64,000 bases of DNA from JABWCE01 sp964617955 (GTDB lineage Bacteria; Bacteroidota; Bacteroidia; NS11-12g; UBA9320), in assembly GCA_964617955.1 (NCBI GenBank), contig CAZTXB010000007.1, forward strand, positions 114,044 through 178,043, read 5' to 3'. Made by a program: the position numbers and the translations under genes. Below are positions 52,001 through 59,505 of this stretch, piece by piece. The stretch's first letter is position 1. Every line of letters starts with the position of its first letter. The notes below the pieces were generated by a model. It saw only the letters and a list, made by a program, of their open reading frames with translations, was not told where the DNA came from and did not search any database.

Positions 52001-53290
52001 AGCAATATGTTGGTCGCTATGAATTGGGGCCTTATAGCTGCTGCCAGCCCATTGAGTAAATTGACTCCAGGTAGATCCTCCATTGCTCGACTTATAAAGG
52101 TCGATCCCGCCAATAATTAACGAGTCCCTATGCCTTGGGTCGACCGCCAACAGCAAATTGTACCAGCCTTGAGAACCTGCAAAATTTGAGCCTCCCGAAA
52201 CGGAAGTGGGATTGGTTATACTCGACCAACTCGAGCCGGCATTTGTCGATCGGTAAACAGCATATGCTCCATTGGTGGAGGCACTTTGGGTAATGGCATA
52301 CACATAGTTTGAATTGCTGGGGGCACAGGCAATTTCAACGCGCCTCTCATGGGTCGTGTTGGCAGCATAAACTTGTGAAAAGCTAGCCCCATCGTTGGTC
52401 GACTTCCAAATACCATAATCACTCGTGACAGATCCGGTTAAACCAATCGCCGCGTAAATATCGCCATTGGCTGCGATTTCCAGGTCAGAGGCATAGTAAG
52501 GTGAAGTAGAAGGAATTACTTTTGAAAAAGTACTGCCGAAATTTGAGGAGCGCATGAGGCCACCTCTGTTGGTATAATACGAGCGGCAGGCTGCGAGAAT
52601 TGTACCGTTGCTCGTAATGGCCAATTTGTTGACATATTCAAAATTGCAATCGCCCGTGCCTGCACATGTGGTAAAGTTAGTCGTTACAGTAGAACTCAAC
52701 ACAGAAAAGGTATTGCCTCCGTCGGTTGAGCGCCATATACCATTGCCCTGCACGCCGTCGAAGTTAAAAAAACCTTCTCCTGTCCCGAAGTAAATGGTAT
52801 CAGGCCTGATAGGGTCTTGAGCCAGGGCACAAATGGCTATGTTATCAAATAAATCGCTGACCTTTTGCCAACTCACCGTGGCAGCATAAATGTCAGTCGT
52901 TTTCCATAGTCCCCCTGCAACCCCGGCCACAAAAACAGTTTTATGAAGGGGGTCATTTTTATCCCATAAAATGGCTCTGGTACGACCTCCTACGTTGTTG
53001 GGGCCTCGCTCCTTCCAGGAAATCCCTGGTATGGCCGCTTTGTTTAATTGCGTAAAAAGGTTTTGCTGGTACACTTGTGCCTCAAAAAGTTTATCCTTGG
53101 GCACCCGATTAGATTCTAAATTTCTGGTTTTAAAAAACTCGTCCCTTATGGCCAATTCAATGCCATCGGTTGCTTGATCTTTCTCCTGTCCGAAATGGGT
53201 GGGTACAGCCTTTTTGTATTTTTTAACATAGGAGGCACATCCTATTAAGATGAAGCCCGTAAGTAGAAATGAGGCCGCGGCGCGAATCAT
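49055..53290 (-). CDS. Large secreted propeller protein with PKD domain and T9SS type A sorting domain
   Basis: The protein has 1411 residues from ATG 53290; an in-frame TTG at 53299 falls within a promoter-like box and is rejected. A lipobox-like LIGC puts a Cys at residue 18. Residues ~70-770 hold many BNR/sortilin-like blades (GGLWKTTD, GIWRSTDGGNTF, SSNGGSTWSQF, SLNSGTSWSSVEGNLP) forming a large beta-propeller. A PKD domain (SWAWDFDNDGITDATSQNP) lies near 790-855, a jelly-roll-like region follows, and the last ~80 residues (FSIFPNPGKDELIIES, ASGIYWVQI) are a T9SS type A sorting domain. It is exported by Sec then T9SS and probably surface-attached. Confidence 0.88.
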   Translation of the reverse strand: MIRAAASFLLTGFILIGCASYVKKYKKAVPTHFGQEKDQATDGIELAIRDEFFKTRNLESNRVPKDKLFEAQVYQQNLFTQLNKAAIPGISWKERGPNNVGGRTRAILWDKNDPLHKTVFVAGVAGGLWKTTDIYAATVSWQKVSDLFDNIAICALAQDPIRPDTIYFGTGEGFFNFDGVQGNGIWRSTDGGNTFSVLSSTVTTNFTTCAGTGDCNFEYVNKLAITSNGTILAACRSYYTNRGGLMRSSNFGSTFSKVIPSTSPYYASDLEIAANGDIYAAIGLTGSVTSDYGIWKSTNDGASFSQVYAANTTHERRVEIACAPSNSNYVYAITQSASTNGAYAVYRSTNAGSSWSSITNPTSVSGGSNFAGSQGWYNLLLAVDPRHRDSLIIGGIDLYKSSNGGSTWSQFTQWAGSSYKAPIHSDQHIAAFRPASDDTLLIGNDGGLFLITNFSSSTPSLKNVNYNYNITQFYSCAMHPDRYSNTFLAGSQDNGTHSFVNTGVNQSGEVIGGDGGFCHIDHYSPAYMFGSYTNSYFYRSTDGGKTFSGILSDGNGKFINPHDYDSKTKILYAGYSSGNFLRLSGMTSSVSSTAIGASFSGQVSAVTVDTFNANVVYFGTDAGKIYRVTNANASPTVTDRSPSGAAGYYISSIAIDRKNSAHLLATVSNYGATSVYESLNSGTSWSSVEGNLPDMPVRWAMFSPLGGDSALIATELGVWTTDNLNSAGTTNWATSNSGLANVRVDMLRFRPKDSLIIAATHGRGIFTSDIFCTPKVDFGSEYQMAYIGNSIQFYDDSYKATSWAWDFDNDGITDATSQNPVYAYGTSGLKTVKLTINGNLVKTRTDFIQVLPNMSVPYTTSDGGNFDDNSKAFHFGSRAVKGNVNLWERGTPSNALTTLNSGSFGWKTDLDADAHEGEYQCALYSPNFNFSAAGTYTLSFRKSMEVAFCNAPLAVQVQYSLDKGENWTRLGVNGSGTNWYDKYPGSSCQMESTIFTDQYGWIGSYTNSSTSYVVSPFAGNSSVAFRIVLSVTSGYSASAYAADGFMVDDFTISGPSNTTLTADIETSVAEKTLALGANATVDYYSPNGKILATLKNNSSFDYGNTKVEIDNAGIGTTHFSTNTTTSKRILKKTIKITPTNANSTGDVDISMYLNSLEVDSFENTTGYSNTTLNLIKTAGSLLSTGTQANTSYGSNPAITAYLNGKKLTANFTTGFSGLGAGANGGNGPLPVTWVVFKGSRQGNEVALIWKTGQEINNHYFEVQRRIENEQEFIEVGRVEGKGTSNQVSTYQFHEFLPASAAGLKLYYRLKQVDYNAQFEYSNTLAFEPESRSSEFSIFPNPGKDELIIESPASRSQVYKVKILNASGHLMYESNLSGFYHEVNTAPFASGIYWVQILSESGYFGSFPWVKI

Positions 53291-53296
53291 AAGAAG

Positions 53297-53304
53297 CAAA
53301 TATA
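53297..53304 (-). promoter_or_regulatory. Candidate -7 box TATATTTG upstream of the propeller gene
   Basis: TATATTTG on the minus strand is a perfect match to TAnnTTTG and ends 6 bases upstream of ATG 53290. The resulting mRNA would have a leader of only a few bases at most. The box includes the alternative TTG start, which supports the downstream ATG. Confidence 0.45.
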
Positions 53305-53357
53305 TGAAACAGCGAGTAAAAAATTAAGAAGCGGAGTTAAAAAAGGATAAAGCGATG

Positions 53358-53395
53358 AAAAAACAGCGTTTTAAAATTGGCTGTGCTTTAAACGC
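53358..53395 (-). terminator. Rho-independent terminator downstream of clpC
   Basis: On the minus strand GCGTTTAAA pairs with TTTAAAACGC (one bulged base) around an 11-base loop. The stem is followed by TG and six T residues (plus-strand A-run 53358-53363). It lies about 38 bases after the clpC stop codon and before the promoter of the propeller gene, so the two genes are separate transcription units. Confidence 0.65.
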
Positions 53396-53432
53396 ACTCA
53401 GAAATTAATCGAAAGTGAATAAGCAAAACCGC

Positions 53433-55976
53433 CTACTCTTCCGTGGCTTTAATCTTCTTTGATTTTAAATTCTTAAACTTAAGGGCCGACTCTTTCTTAT
53501 CAAAATCGACCTCGAGGGTATCCCCATCATTGATTCCGGCTTTTAATATTTCCTCTGCCAATGGGTCTTCCAGGTATTTCTGTATGGCTCTCGCCAAAGG
53601 CCTGGCACCGAACTCCTTGTCATATCCCTTCTCAACCAAAAATTCTTTAGCTGCCGGCTTAAGATTTAGCTTAAATCCAACGCCTTCAATTCGTTTAAGT
53701 AATTTGTCAATGCCAATTTCAAGTATTTTTTCAATGCTCGATTTTTCCAATTGATTAAATACAATGACGTCATCAATTCGGTTTAAAAATTCGGGTGAGA
53801 AAAAGCGTTTCAGGGCATTTTCAACTACGCTTTTGGTATGGGTTTCGTTCGATAAGTTCTTCGCATTGGTGCTAAAGCCAACACCTGCTCCAAAATCTTT
53901 CAACTGGCGGGAACCAATATTGGAAGTCATGATAATGATGGTGTTCCGGAAATCGATTTTACGACCTAAACTATCCGTTATGTACCCCTCATCCAATACT
54001 TGCAATAAAATGTTAAATACATCAGGGTGGGCCTTTTCTATTTCATCGAACAGCACCACACTGTAGGGCTTGCGTCTTACTTTCTCGGTGAGCATGCCTC
54101 CCTCTTCATACCCTATGTATCCCGGAGGAGCTCCTACAAGGCGACTTACGGCAAATTTCTCCATGAATTCGCTCATGTCAATGCGAATCAAAGATTCGGA
54201 TGAATCAAAAAGATAACGCGCCAACGATTTAGCCAACTCGGTTTTGCCGACTCCGGTAGGACCTAGAAATATAAAGGACCCAATGGGTCGGTTAGGATCT
54301 TTTAAACCGGCTCTGGTTCTTTGAATGGCTTTAGACAATTTAATAACCGCCTGCTCCTGACCAATGACCTGCTTTTGAATGTCATCGCTCATGCTCAGCA
54401 ATTTTGTGCCTTCGTTCTGCGCAATGCGCTTGGTAGGCACTCCGGTCATCATAGCTATCACTTCAGCTATGCTGTCCTCACTCACACTGTACCTTTGGGA
54501 TTTAGTTTCCTCTTCCCAACGGGCTTTGGCGATGTCCAATTGCTCCAAAAGCGATTTTTCCTTGTCGCGTAATCGTGCGGCCTCTTCATACCTCTGGCTT
54601 TTAACTACCCGGTTTTTCTCTTCCTTAATATCTTCAATTTTCTTTTCCAGTTCGATAATGTCGCTGGGCACAATGATGTTGCTGAGGTGGACCCTGGCGC
54701 CGGCCTCGTCCATCACATCAATAGCCTTGTCAGGCAAATGCCTGTCGCTTATAAAACGCACACTCAATTTAACGGCGGCATCCAACGCTTCATCAGTATA
54801 AGTAACCGAATGATGGTCTTCGTATTTGTCTTTGATGTTTTGCAAAATCTGGTAGGTTTCTTCAGGTGACGCAGGCTCAACCAAAACCGGTTGAAAGCGC
54901 CTTTCTAAAGCCCCGTCTTTTTCAATATACTGGCGATACTCATCAAGGGTAGTGGCTCCTATACACTGAATTTCACCTCTGGCCAATGCAGGTTTAAACA
55001 TATTCGATGCATCCAGTGAGCCTGAAGCTCCACCTGCTCCTACAATGGTATGAATTTCATCAATAAATAAAATGACGTCTCTCGACTTTTCCAACTCGTT
55101 CATCACTGCCTTCATGCGTTCCTCAAATTGGCCTCTGTACTTTGTGCCTGCAACCAAAGAAGCCAAATCAAGAGTTACCACCCTCTTATCAAATAGAATG
55201 CGGGAAACCTTTCTTTGGGTAATTCTCAGGGCTAACCCCTCGGCGATGGCTGTTTTACCTACGCCCGGCTCTCCTATCAACACGGGGTTATTTTTTTTGC
55301 GGCGCGACAAAATTTGCGACACCCTTTCAATTTCCTTCTCCCTTCCGATTATCGGATCCAGTTTATCTTCTTCGGCCAGTTTGGTTAAGTCACGGCCAAA
55401 GTTATCTAACACAGGCGTTTTGCTCTTAGGATTGCCCTTTTTTCCTTCCATGGGTTTGCGTTCTCCATAAAGGTCATCCGGCGCATCCGATGAAAATTCA
55501 TCCCTTATTTCAGGTAAGTCATTCTCTGCCTGCGGCAATTCTGTCAGGTTTTCTTCAATAGCATGTTTAAAGATATCGTAGTTCACGCCAAATTGCGTCA
55601 AAATTTGAGAGGCAATATTGTCCTCATCTCTTAAAATTGACAAGAGCAGGTGCTCTGTGCCTATGATATCTGATTTAAAAATTTTGGCCTCAAGATACGT
55701 TACTTTCAAGGCTTTTTCTGCCTGCTTGGTAAGCGGAATATTTCCTAGGTTGGTAGGCCTGGTGGCCGTATCTCTGATGTTGTCCTCCACACTTTTCTTG
55801 AGTCTTAAAAAATCAAGCCCCAATGCGCGAAGGTGTATCAGGGCTTTGCCTTCGCCCAAACGCAGTATGCCCAGTAAGATATGTTCGGTGCCTATATAGC
55901 CATGACCAAGACGTATTGCTTCTTCACGGCTGAATTGTATAACCTCCTTTACATTTGGCGAAAATTTTGCTTCCAT
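53433..55976 (-). CDS. clpC: ATP-dependent Clp protease ATP-binding subunit ClpC
   Basis: The 847-residue Hsp100 protein has twin Clp N repeats at residues 1-145 (GYIGTEHILLGILR, IIGTEHLLLSILR), AAA domain 1 with Walker A GEPGVGKTAIAEG near 235-245, the coiled-coil M domain with a UVR-like RYEEAARLRDKEKSLLEQL, and AAA domain 2 with GPTGVGKTELAKSL near 572. A VGF loop (GAGVGFST, near 697) is the contact for the ClpP protease, so it can hand unfolded substrates to ClpP. The SD-like AAGAGGAGA lies directly upstream of the ATG. It is probably monocistronic. Confidence 0.96.
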   Translation of the reverse strand: MEAKFSPNVKEVIQFSREEAIRLGHGYIGTEHILLGILRLGEGKALIHLRALGLDFLRLKKSVEDNIRDTATRPTNLGNIPLTKQAEKALKVTYLEAKIFKSDIIGTEHLLLSILRDEDNIASQILTQFGVNYDIFKHAIEENLTELPQAENDLPEIRDEFSSDAPDDLYGERKPMEGKKGNPKSKTPVLDNFGRDLTKLAEEDKLDPIIGREKEIERVSQILSRRKKNNPVLIGEPGVGKTAIAEGLALRITQRKVSRILFDKRVVTLDLASLVAGTKYRGQFEERMKAVMNELEKSRDVILFIDEIHTIVGAGGASGSLDASNMFKPALARGEIQCIGATTLDEYRQYIEKDGALERRFQPVLVEPASPEETYQILQNIKDKYEDHHSVTYTDEALDAAVKLSVRFISDRHLPDKAIDVMDEAGARVHLSNIIVPSDIIELEKKIEDIKEEKNRVVKSQRYEEAARLRDKEKSLLEQLDIAKARWEEETKSQRYSVSEDSIAEVIAMMTGVPTKRIAQNEGTKLLSMSDDIQKQVIGQEQAVIKLSKAIQRTRAGLKDPNRPIGSFIFLGPTGVGKTELAKSLARYLFDSSESLIRIDMSEFMEKFAVSRLVGAPPGYIGYEEGGMLTEKVRRKPYSVVLFDEIEKAHPDVFNILLQVLDEGYITDSLGRKIDFRNTIIIMTSNIGSRQLKDFGAGVGFSTNAKNLSNETHTKSVVENALKRFFSPEFLNRIDDVIVFNQLEKSSIEKILEIGIDKLLKRIEGVGFKLNLKPAAKEFLVEKGYDKEFGARPLARAIQKYLEDPLAEEILKAGINDGDTLEVDFDKKESALKFKNLKSKKIKATEE

Positions 55977-56010
55977 TCTCCTCTTAAATTTTTGTTTTCA
56001 ATTACACTAA

Positions 56011-56018
56011 CAAATATA
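56011..56018 (-). promoter_or_regulatory. Candidate -7 box of the clpC promoter, TATATTTG
   Basis: TATATTTG on the minus strand matches TAnnTTTG exactly and lies 34 bases upstream of the clpC ATG, giving a leader of roughly 28 bases that contains the purine-rich AAGAGGAGA. A TTGG about 26 bases farther upstream could be a poorly spaced -33 element. Confidence 0.5.
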
Positions 56019-56194
56019 CAGCCATTTTGCTTGGTTTTATATTTCCAATAGCCAAATTATCTCGGTCGCATATTAAATTGGACAACCGTCTGACTTAAGC
56101 ATCTTACTCTAACGATTTGAGAAATCCTTAATTGCAAAAGACTGAGTAGCCCAGGCCTGTTATTCCGAATCGTAGGGAGGCTTTCATGCCACTG

Positions 56195-56383
56195 CTAATA
56201 CCTTCTCTGTTTTTTAGTAAACAATCCCCCTTTAGCCTTGTTCTTCTTTCTTTTGAATAGGGCTCCTCTTTCGGGGGTATCGTCTCCGTAAGCCGGGCAA
56301 CTTTTGGCCCTGCATCCTGTTTCAGTGTTCACAATGAGTGAAACAAGAACACAAATTAAGAGTGCTTCCAATTTTTTTTTCAC
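56195..56383 (-). CDS. Small basic lipoprotein-like protein, translationally coupled
   Basis: The 62-residue protein has a signal-peptide-like N-terminus (KKKLEALLICVLVSLIVNTETGC) with a candidate lipid Cys near residue 24, then a short Cys-containing segment (AKSCPAYGDD) and a very basic tail (KRKKNKAKGGLFTKKQRRY). Its ATG overlaps the stop of the patatin-like gene by 4 bases (ATGA), which supports it being real. The family is not recognised. It may be an envelope partner of the phospholipase-like protein. Confidence 0.6.
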   Translation of the reverse strand: MKKKLEALLICVLVSLIVNTETGCRAKSCPAYGDDTPERGALFKRKKNKAKGGLFTKKQRRY

Positions 56384-58311
56384 TTGTGAATGATTAATTC
56401 GTTGTCAACCACCTTTTCAACCTGACTGTCGATATAAACTCTGGCTTGCTCCGATAAGCTCCAACCGAGCGGGATAATATCATTTTCGAAACGCGGTAGG
56501 GCAAAGTTCAGTATTTTATCCTGAGAGCTCAGCGAAATATTTTTAATCATGTTTAGATTATACCCCCCACTTTTATACCAAACATTTAAATAGGCCTCAA
56601 TGGGAGCCATCATTTCATAAAGGCTTTCCAGAGGCTTGGTATTTATAAAATCCTTGGTATTGCGAATAAATATAAAGGATACCTTAATGGGAATTTTTTT
56701 CTTGGCCGAAACGGTTTTAAGGCGAGTATAAACTTCGAGAAGGGTGGAAATGCCCAAATTTTCATAATAGCCCCCATCTCCTATATGTCCCCATTTCTCA
56801 CCACTTTTATCGACAATAAGACCTGCCGGGGTGAGGTAGGGAAATCGGGCGCTGAGCAAAACTGCTGAACTCAGTGGAAGGTCTTTATTGGTTACGCTTA
56901 ACAAATCAGTGGCTTGATAAAACTGATTGTCCCCAAATTTCACCGGACTCACCAGCACGCGTTTCCCGGTTTCAATATGGGTGGCATTAAATAAAAGCAA
57001 GGGTCCTAAATTGTCAGCTTCGGTAAATTTGTTTTCCAAATAACCTTGCTGAAAGTAGTTCTCCTTCATAGGACAACTTTCCTGCCAGGCGTTTTCCCAT
57101 GTTTTTTCAAGAATCACAGCCCTGTCCAGCTTGGCCACCGGAAAAGGCAAAAATCTTTGAAGCGCATCAGGAAATAGGGCATAGCCCATAATGGGTGATA
57201 AAAAATCATTTTTTAAAAAGCGACGGGATATGTCCCTTGAAGTTTTAGCATCGTCGCTGCATTTGATAGATAATTGGTAGGCGATGGCTCCTAATGTCCC
57301 ACCTGAAACTGTGCTATAAGCCAGGGTATGCTTGTTGAAGTCGGGCCATTTTTCCTGAAGCTCGCTAAGCACTTCATTCGACCAATAAGCTGCCCTTATG
57401 CCTCCACCTTCACAGGCCACCAAATATACCTTGACCGTGTCTTCATTTTTATCTTTTAGCCAATGGTTGATGTATGTGTCGAGATACATCCTTTTGTCAG
57501 GATCTTCCTTTGCAAGCATGCGTACCTCGTGGTTGTTGTTAAAAAAACTGAAAACAAACCAGCACATGAAGGTGATAAATACCAAGGGGATTTTATAGCG
57601 CTGTTCGAAAAGTGACAAGAGCGTAAAAAATATCATCCAGCTGCTCAAGGCAAGCATGACGATTCCGCAGGAACCGATCATACAAGAAAAGGAGATCGGC
57701 CAAATAAGAATGAGAACAAAGGTGATGGCCAGCACCACAATTCTTTGAACAATCCACCATTGTTGCTTGGCTAGAATAAATGAAACCGGATAGCTGTCAT
57801 TTTTTACCGGTATATAATCAAGCAAAAAACGCATTGGAAAATTTTTTGCCATCAGGTAAACAATCAATTTACGCCGATAAGTGATGAAAATGTAAAGCCA
57901 TGCACCCAGGTTTAAATACATAATCATCAGGGGACTAAACCCGTTATAAGCCTTGTAGGTAGCATAACTAATTATGAGAAAGGGCAAGAGCGAAAATATT
58001 CTCGGAACTATAACCAGGGTGCGGAAGGAATAAGATTTATAAAACTCTGAGAATTTAAAGGATTTGAAATGGGTAATGACCCTTGTCGATCGCCAGTTTT
58101 GCCAGCCCCAATATACCATAAATATGCACAACATCAAGGTATGCTGCTTGCTGTTGGCATTGCCATTGTTGTGAAAACCCAAATTTCTCAGAACGTCGAT
58201 GCCTTGCTTAAACTCGGCAAACATGAGATAGCCGATAAAATTAAACAGCAAGATCACCCAACAGGTTTTTAAAATCTGGTAGGTGTTAAAAAATGTACTT
58301 TGCAATCGCAT
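56380..58311 (-). CDS. Patatin-like phospholipase family membrane protein
   Basis: The 643-residue protein has an N-terminal half with about six hydrophobic segments (WVILLFNFIGYLMFA, IFSLLPFLIISYATY, and others up to residue ~260) and a C-terminal patatin domain. The oxyanion motif EGGGIRAAYW is near residue 302. The nucleophile region is STVSGGTLGAIAYQ near 334, with Ser in SGG where canonical patatins have GxSxG. The catalytic Asp is in GDGGYYENLG near 512. It is predicted to be a membrane-bound lipid acyl hydrolase. The Thr at the first G position of GxSxG is a variation also seen in other bacterial members, but activity is unproven. Confidence 0.78.
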   Translation of the reverse strand: MRLQSTFFNTYQILKTCWVILLFNFIGYLMFAEFKQGIDVLRNLGFHNNGNANSKQHTLMLCIFMVYWGWQNWRSTRVITHFKSFKFSEFYKSYSFRTLVIVPRIFSLLPFLIISYATYKAYNGFSPLMIMYLNLGAWLYIFITYRRKLIVYLMAKNFPMRFLLDYIPVKNDSYPVSFILAKQQWWIVQRIVVLAITFVLILIWPISFSCMIGSCGIVMLALSSWMIFFTLLSLFEQRYKIPLVFITFMCWFVFSFFNNNHEVRMLAKEDPDKRMYLDTYINHWLKDKNEDTVKVYLVACEGGGIRAAYWSNEVLSELQEKWPDFNKHTLAYSTVSGGTLGAIAYQLSIKCSDDAKTSRDISRRFLKNDFLSPIMGYALFPDALQRFLPFPVAKLDRAVILEKTWENAWQESCPMKENYFQQGYLENKFTEADNLGPLLLFNATHIETGKRVLVSPVKFGDNQFYQATDLLSVTNKDLPLSSAVLLSARFPYLTPAGLIVDKSGEKWGHIGDGGYYENLGISTLLEVYTRLKTVSAKKKIPIKVSFIFIRNTKDFINTKPLESLYEMMAPIEAYLNVWYKSGGYNLNMIKNISLSSQDKILNFALPRFENDIIPLGWSLSEQARVYIDSQVEKVVDNELIIHK

Positions 58312-58767
58312 TCTTAAAGATAACAGCTATTGGACCGTTTTTATTTTCTCGATGTATCAAACAGGACTCTTCCAAGAAAACCTTGTTTTGAGACGGCTAA
58401 ATTAATTCAATAAATGAAATGAGAGGAGGCTTTTTTATTCCCATAAAATCGATTGGGCTTGCTTATGGAGGATTAGTAGAGGCGCTAAATGCCATCGGTA
58501 TCAAAAATTTAAATGAATTATTAGAGTTATTATGCACCTCGATTTTGCGAAAAAACAATGAAACCCTACAGATATGAATTCAAAGTCGACAAAAATCAAT
58601 TGGTATTAGACAATATGCTGACCCTATTTTATTTTTGATTCACATTTAAATAAGAATAATTTGATTTTAGAATAGACCAAGATTTTTAGACCTTAACTAA
58701 ACTTTAGAATAAACCCACTAAAACCCCGTAAGTTTATGGGGTTTTTTTTTGAGGAGGCACGGGAAAC
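58312..58767. other. 456-base intergenic region, mostly featureless
   Basis: This lies between the LytTR gene and the patatin-like gene, both on the minus strand. It contains the hairpin at 58720-58750 and one small plus-strand frame at 58419-58577 (52 codons, MRGGFFIPIKSIGLAYGG start, leucine-rich middle) preceded by no clear signal. That frame is not recognised and is too weak to call a gene; it could be a remnant. The rest is AT-rich, with no other structure seen. Confidence 0.5.
58720..58750 (-). terminator. Strong bidirectional Rho-independent terminator
   Basis: AAAACCCC (58720-58727) pairs with GGGGTTTT (58738-58745) around a 10-base loop. The plus strand continues with T to 58750; on the minus strand the stem is followed by TTTT. 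It begins 18 bases after the LytTR stop and is well placed to end the glycosyltransferase-kinase-regulator operon. Confidence 0.75.
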
Positions 58768-59505
58768 TCATTTTTTGAAAAATTTCATAAGGCCTTCTTT
58801 CCTCCGCTCCGAGACTTCAAACTCCTCTCCGTTTGTGAGCACGATGGTGCTGGTCTTACCCCTGACAAATTCTTTGACAAACGCTGCATTAACGATTGAA
58901 CGGTTGTGTATTCTGCAAAACTGTGCCGGGGGAAGCAATTCCTGAAAATAGCCTATGGCCCTGGAGGCCATGAGTACCTCATTTTTGATTTTTATTTTGG
59001 TGTAATTCCCATCCGATTGAAGCCAGACCACATCGCTTAAATTGTGAACTGTAAATCCCTTCATAGACGGAATTATAAAGTGATTGAATTCGAGATCGTG
59101 TTTGTCGTTGAGTTTTACCGACATCAATCTATCGTCATGCAATTCGGAAACCTGACTTTTAAATCTTTGTACCGCATCAATCAGGTCTTCAAAATGAATG
59201 GGTTTAAGCAGATAATCTATAGCCGAGTATTTTATAGCTTTTATTGCAAAATCGTTATAGCCCGTGGTGAAAATTACGCCCAATTTTCGCATTTCAAGTT
59301 TGTTTAAAACATCAAAACCACTGCCTCCATTTATTTCTATGTCTAAAAAAATGAGGGTGGGTTTCAATTCACGAATCATCGTCACTGCTTCATTTACTTC
59401 GCCGGCCAGGCCAACTATTTCGAGTTCAGGGCAGTAGCGGATTATTAACTTCTTTAAAAGCTCGCGGCTGTTTTCTTCGTCTTCAATTATCAGGCATTTA
59501 ATCAT
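58768..59505 (-). CDS. LytTR-family response regulator
   Basis: The 245-residue protein has an N-terminal receiver domain with CLIIEDEENSRELLKKL (acidic pocket), LIFLDIEINGGSGFDVL with the phospho-acceptor Asp near residue 56, TTGYNDFAIKAIKYSAIDYLLKPI with the switch Thr and Lys, then a LytTR DNA-binding domain (DVVWLQSDGNYTKIKIKN, FCRIHNRSIVNAAFVKEFVR). It is phosphorylated by the kinase encoded just upstream, with which it overlaps by 8 bases, and would bind direct-repeat promoter sites. It is the last gene of the operon. Confidence 0.93.
   Translation of the reverse strand: MIKCLIIEDEENSRELLKKLIIRYCPELEIVGLAGEVNEAVTMIRELKPTLIFLDIEINGGSGFDVLNKLEMRKLGVIFTTGYNDFAIKAIKYSAIDYLLKPIHFEDLIDAVQRFKSQVSELHDDRLMSVKLNDKHDLEFNHFIIPSMKGFTVHNLSDVVWLQSDGNYTKIKIKNEVLMASRAIGYFQELLPPAQFCRIHNRSIVNAAFVKEFVRGKTSTIVLTNGEEFEVSERRKEGLMKFFKK

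Noticed and set aside
50505..52793. Several plus-strand frames of 60-88 codons opposite the propeller gene
   Set aside because: They lie antisense to a well-supported coding sequence, have no family resemblance, and are expected from codon bias in repetitive Ser/Gly/Thr-rich sequence.
53291..53299. TTG start for the large propeller gene
   Set aside because: The TTG lies inside a TATATTTG promoter-like box; ATG 53290 gives a normal signal peptide.
53443..55899. Plus-strand frames up to 140 codons opposite clpC
   Set aside because: clpC is conserved along its full length; the antisense frames show no recognisable domain or start signal.
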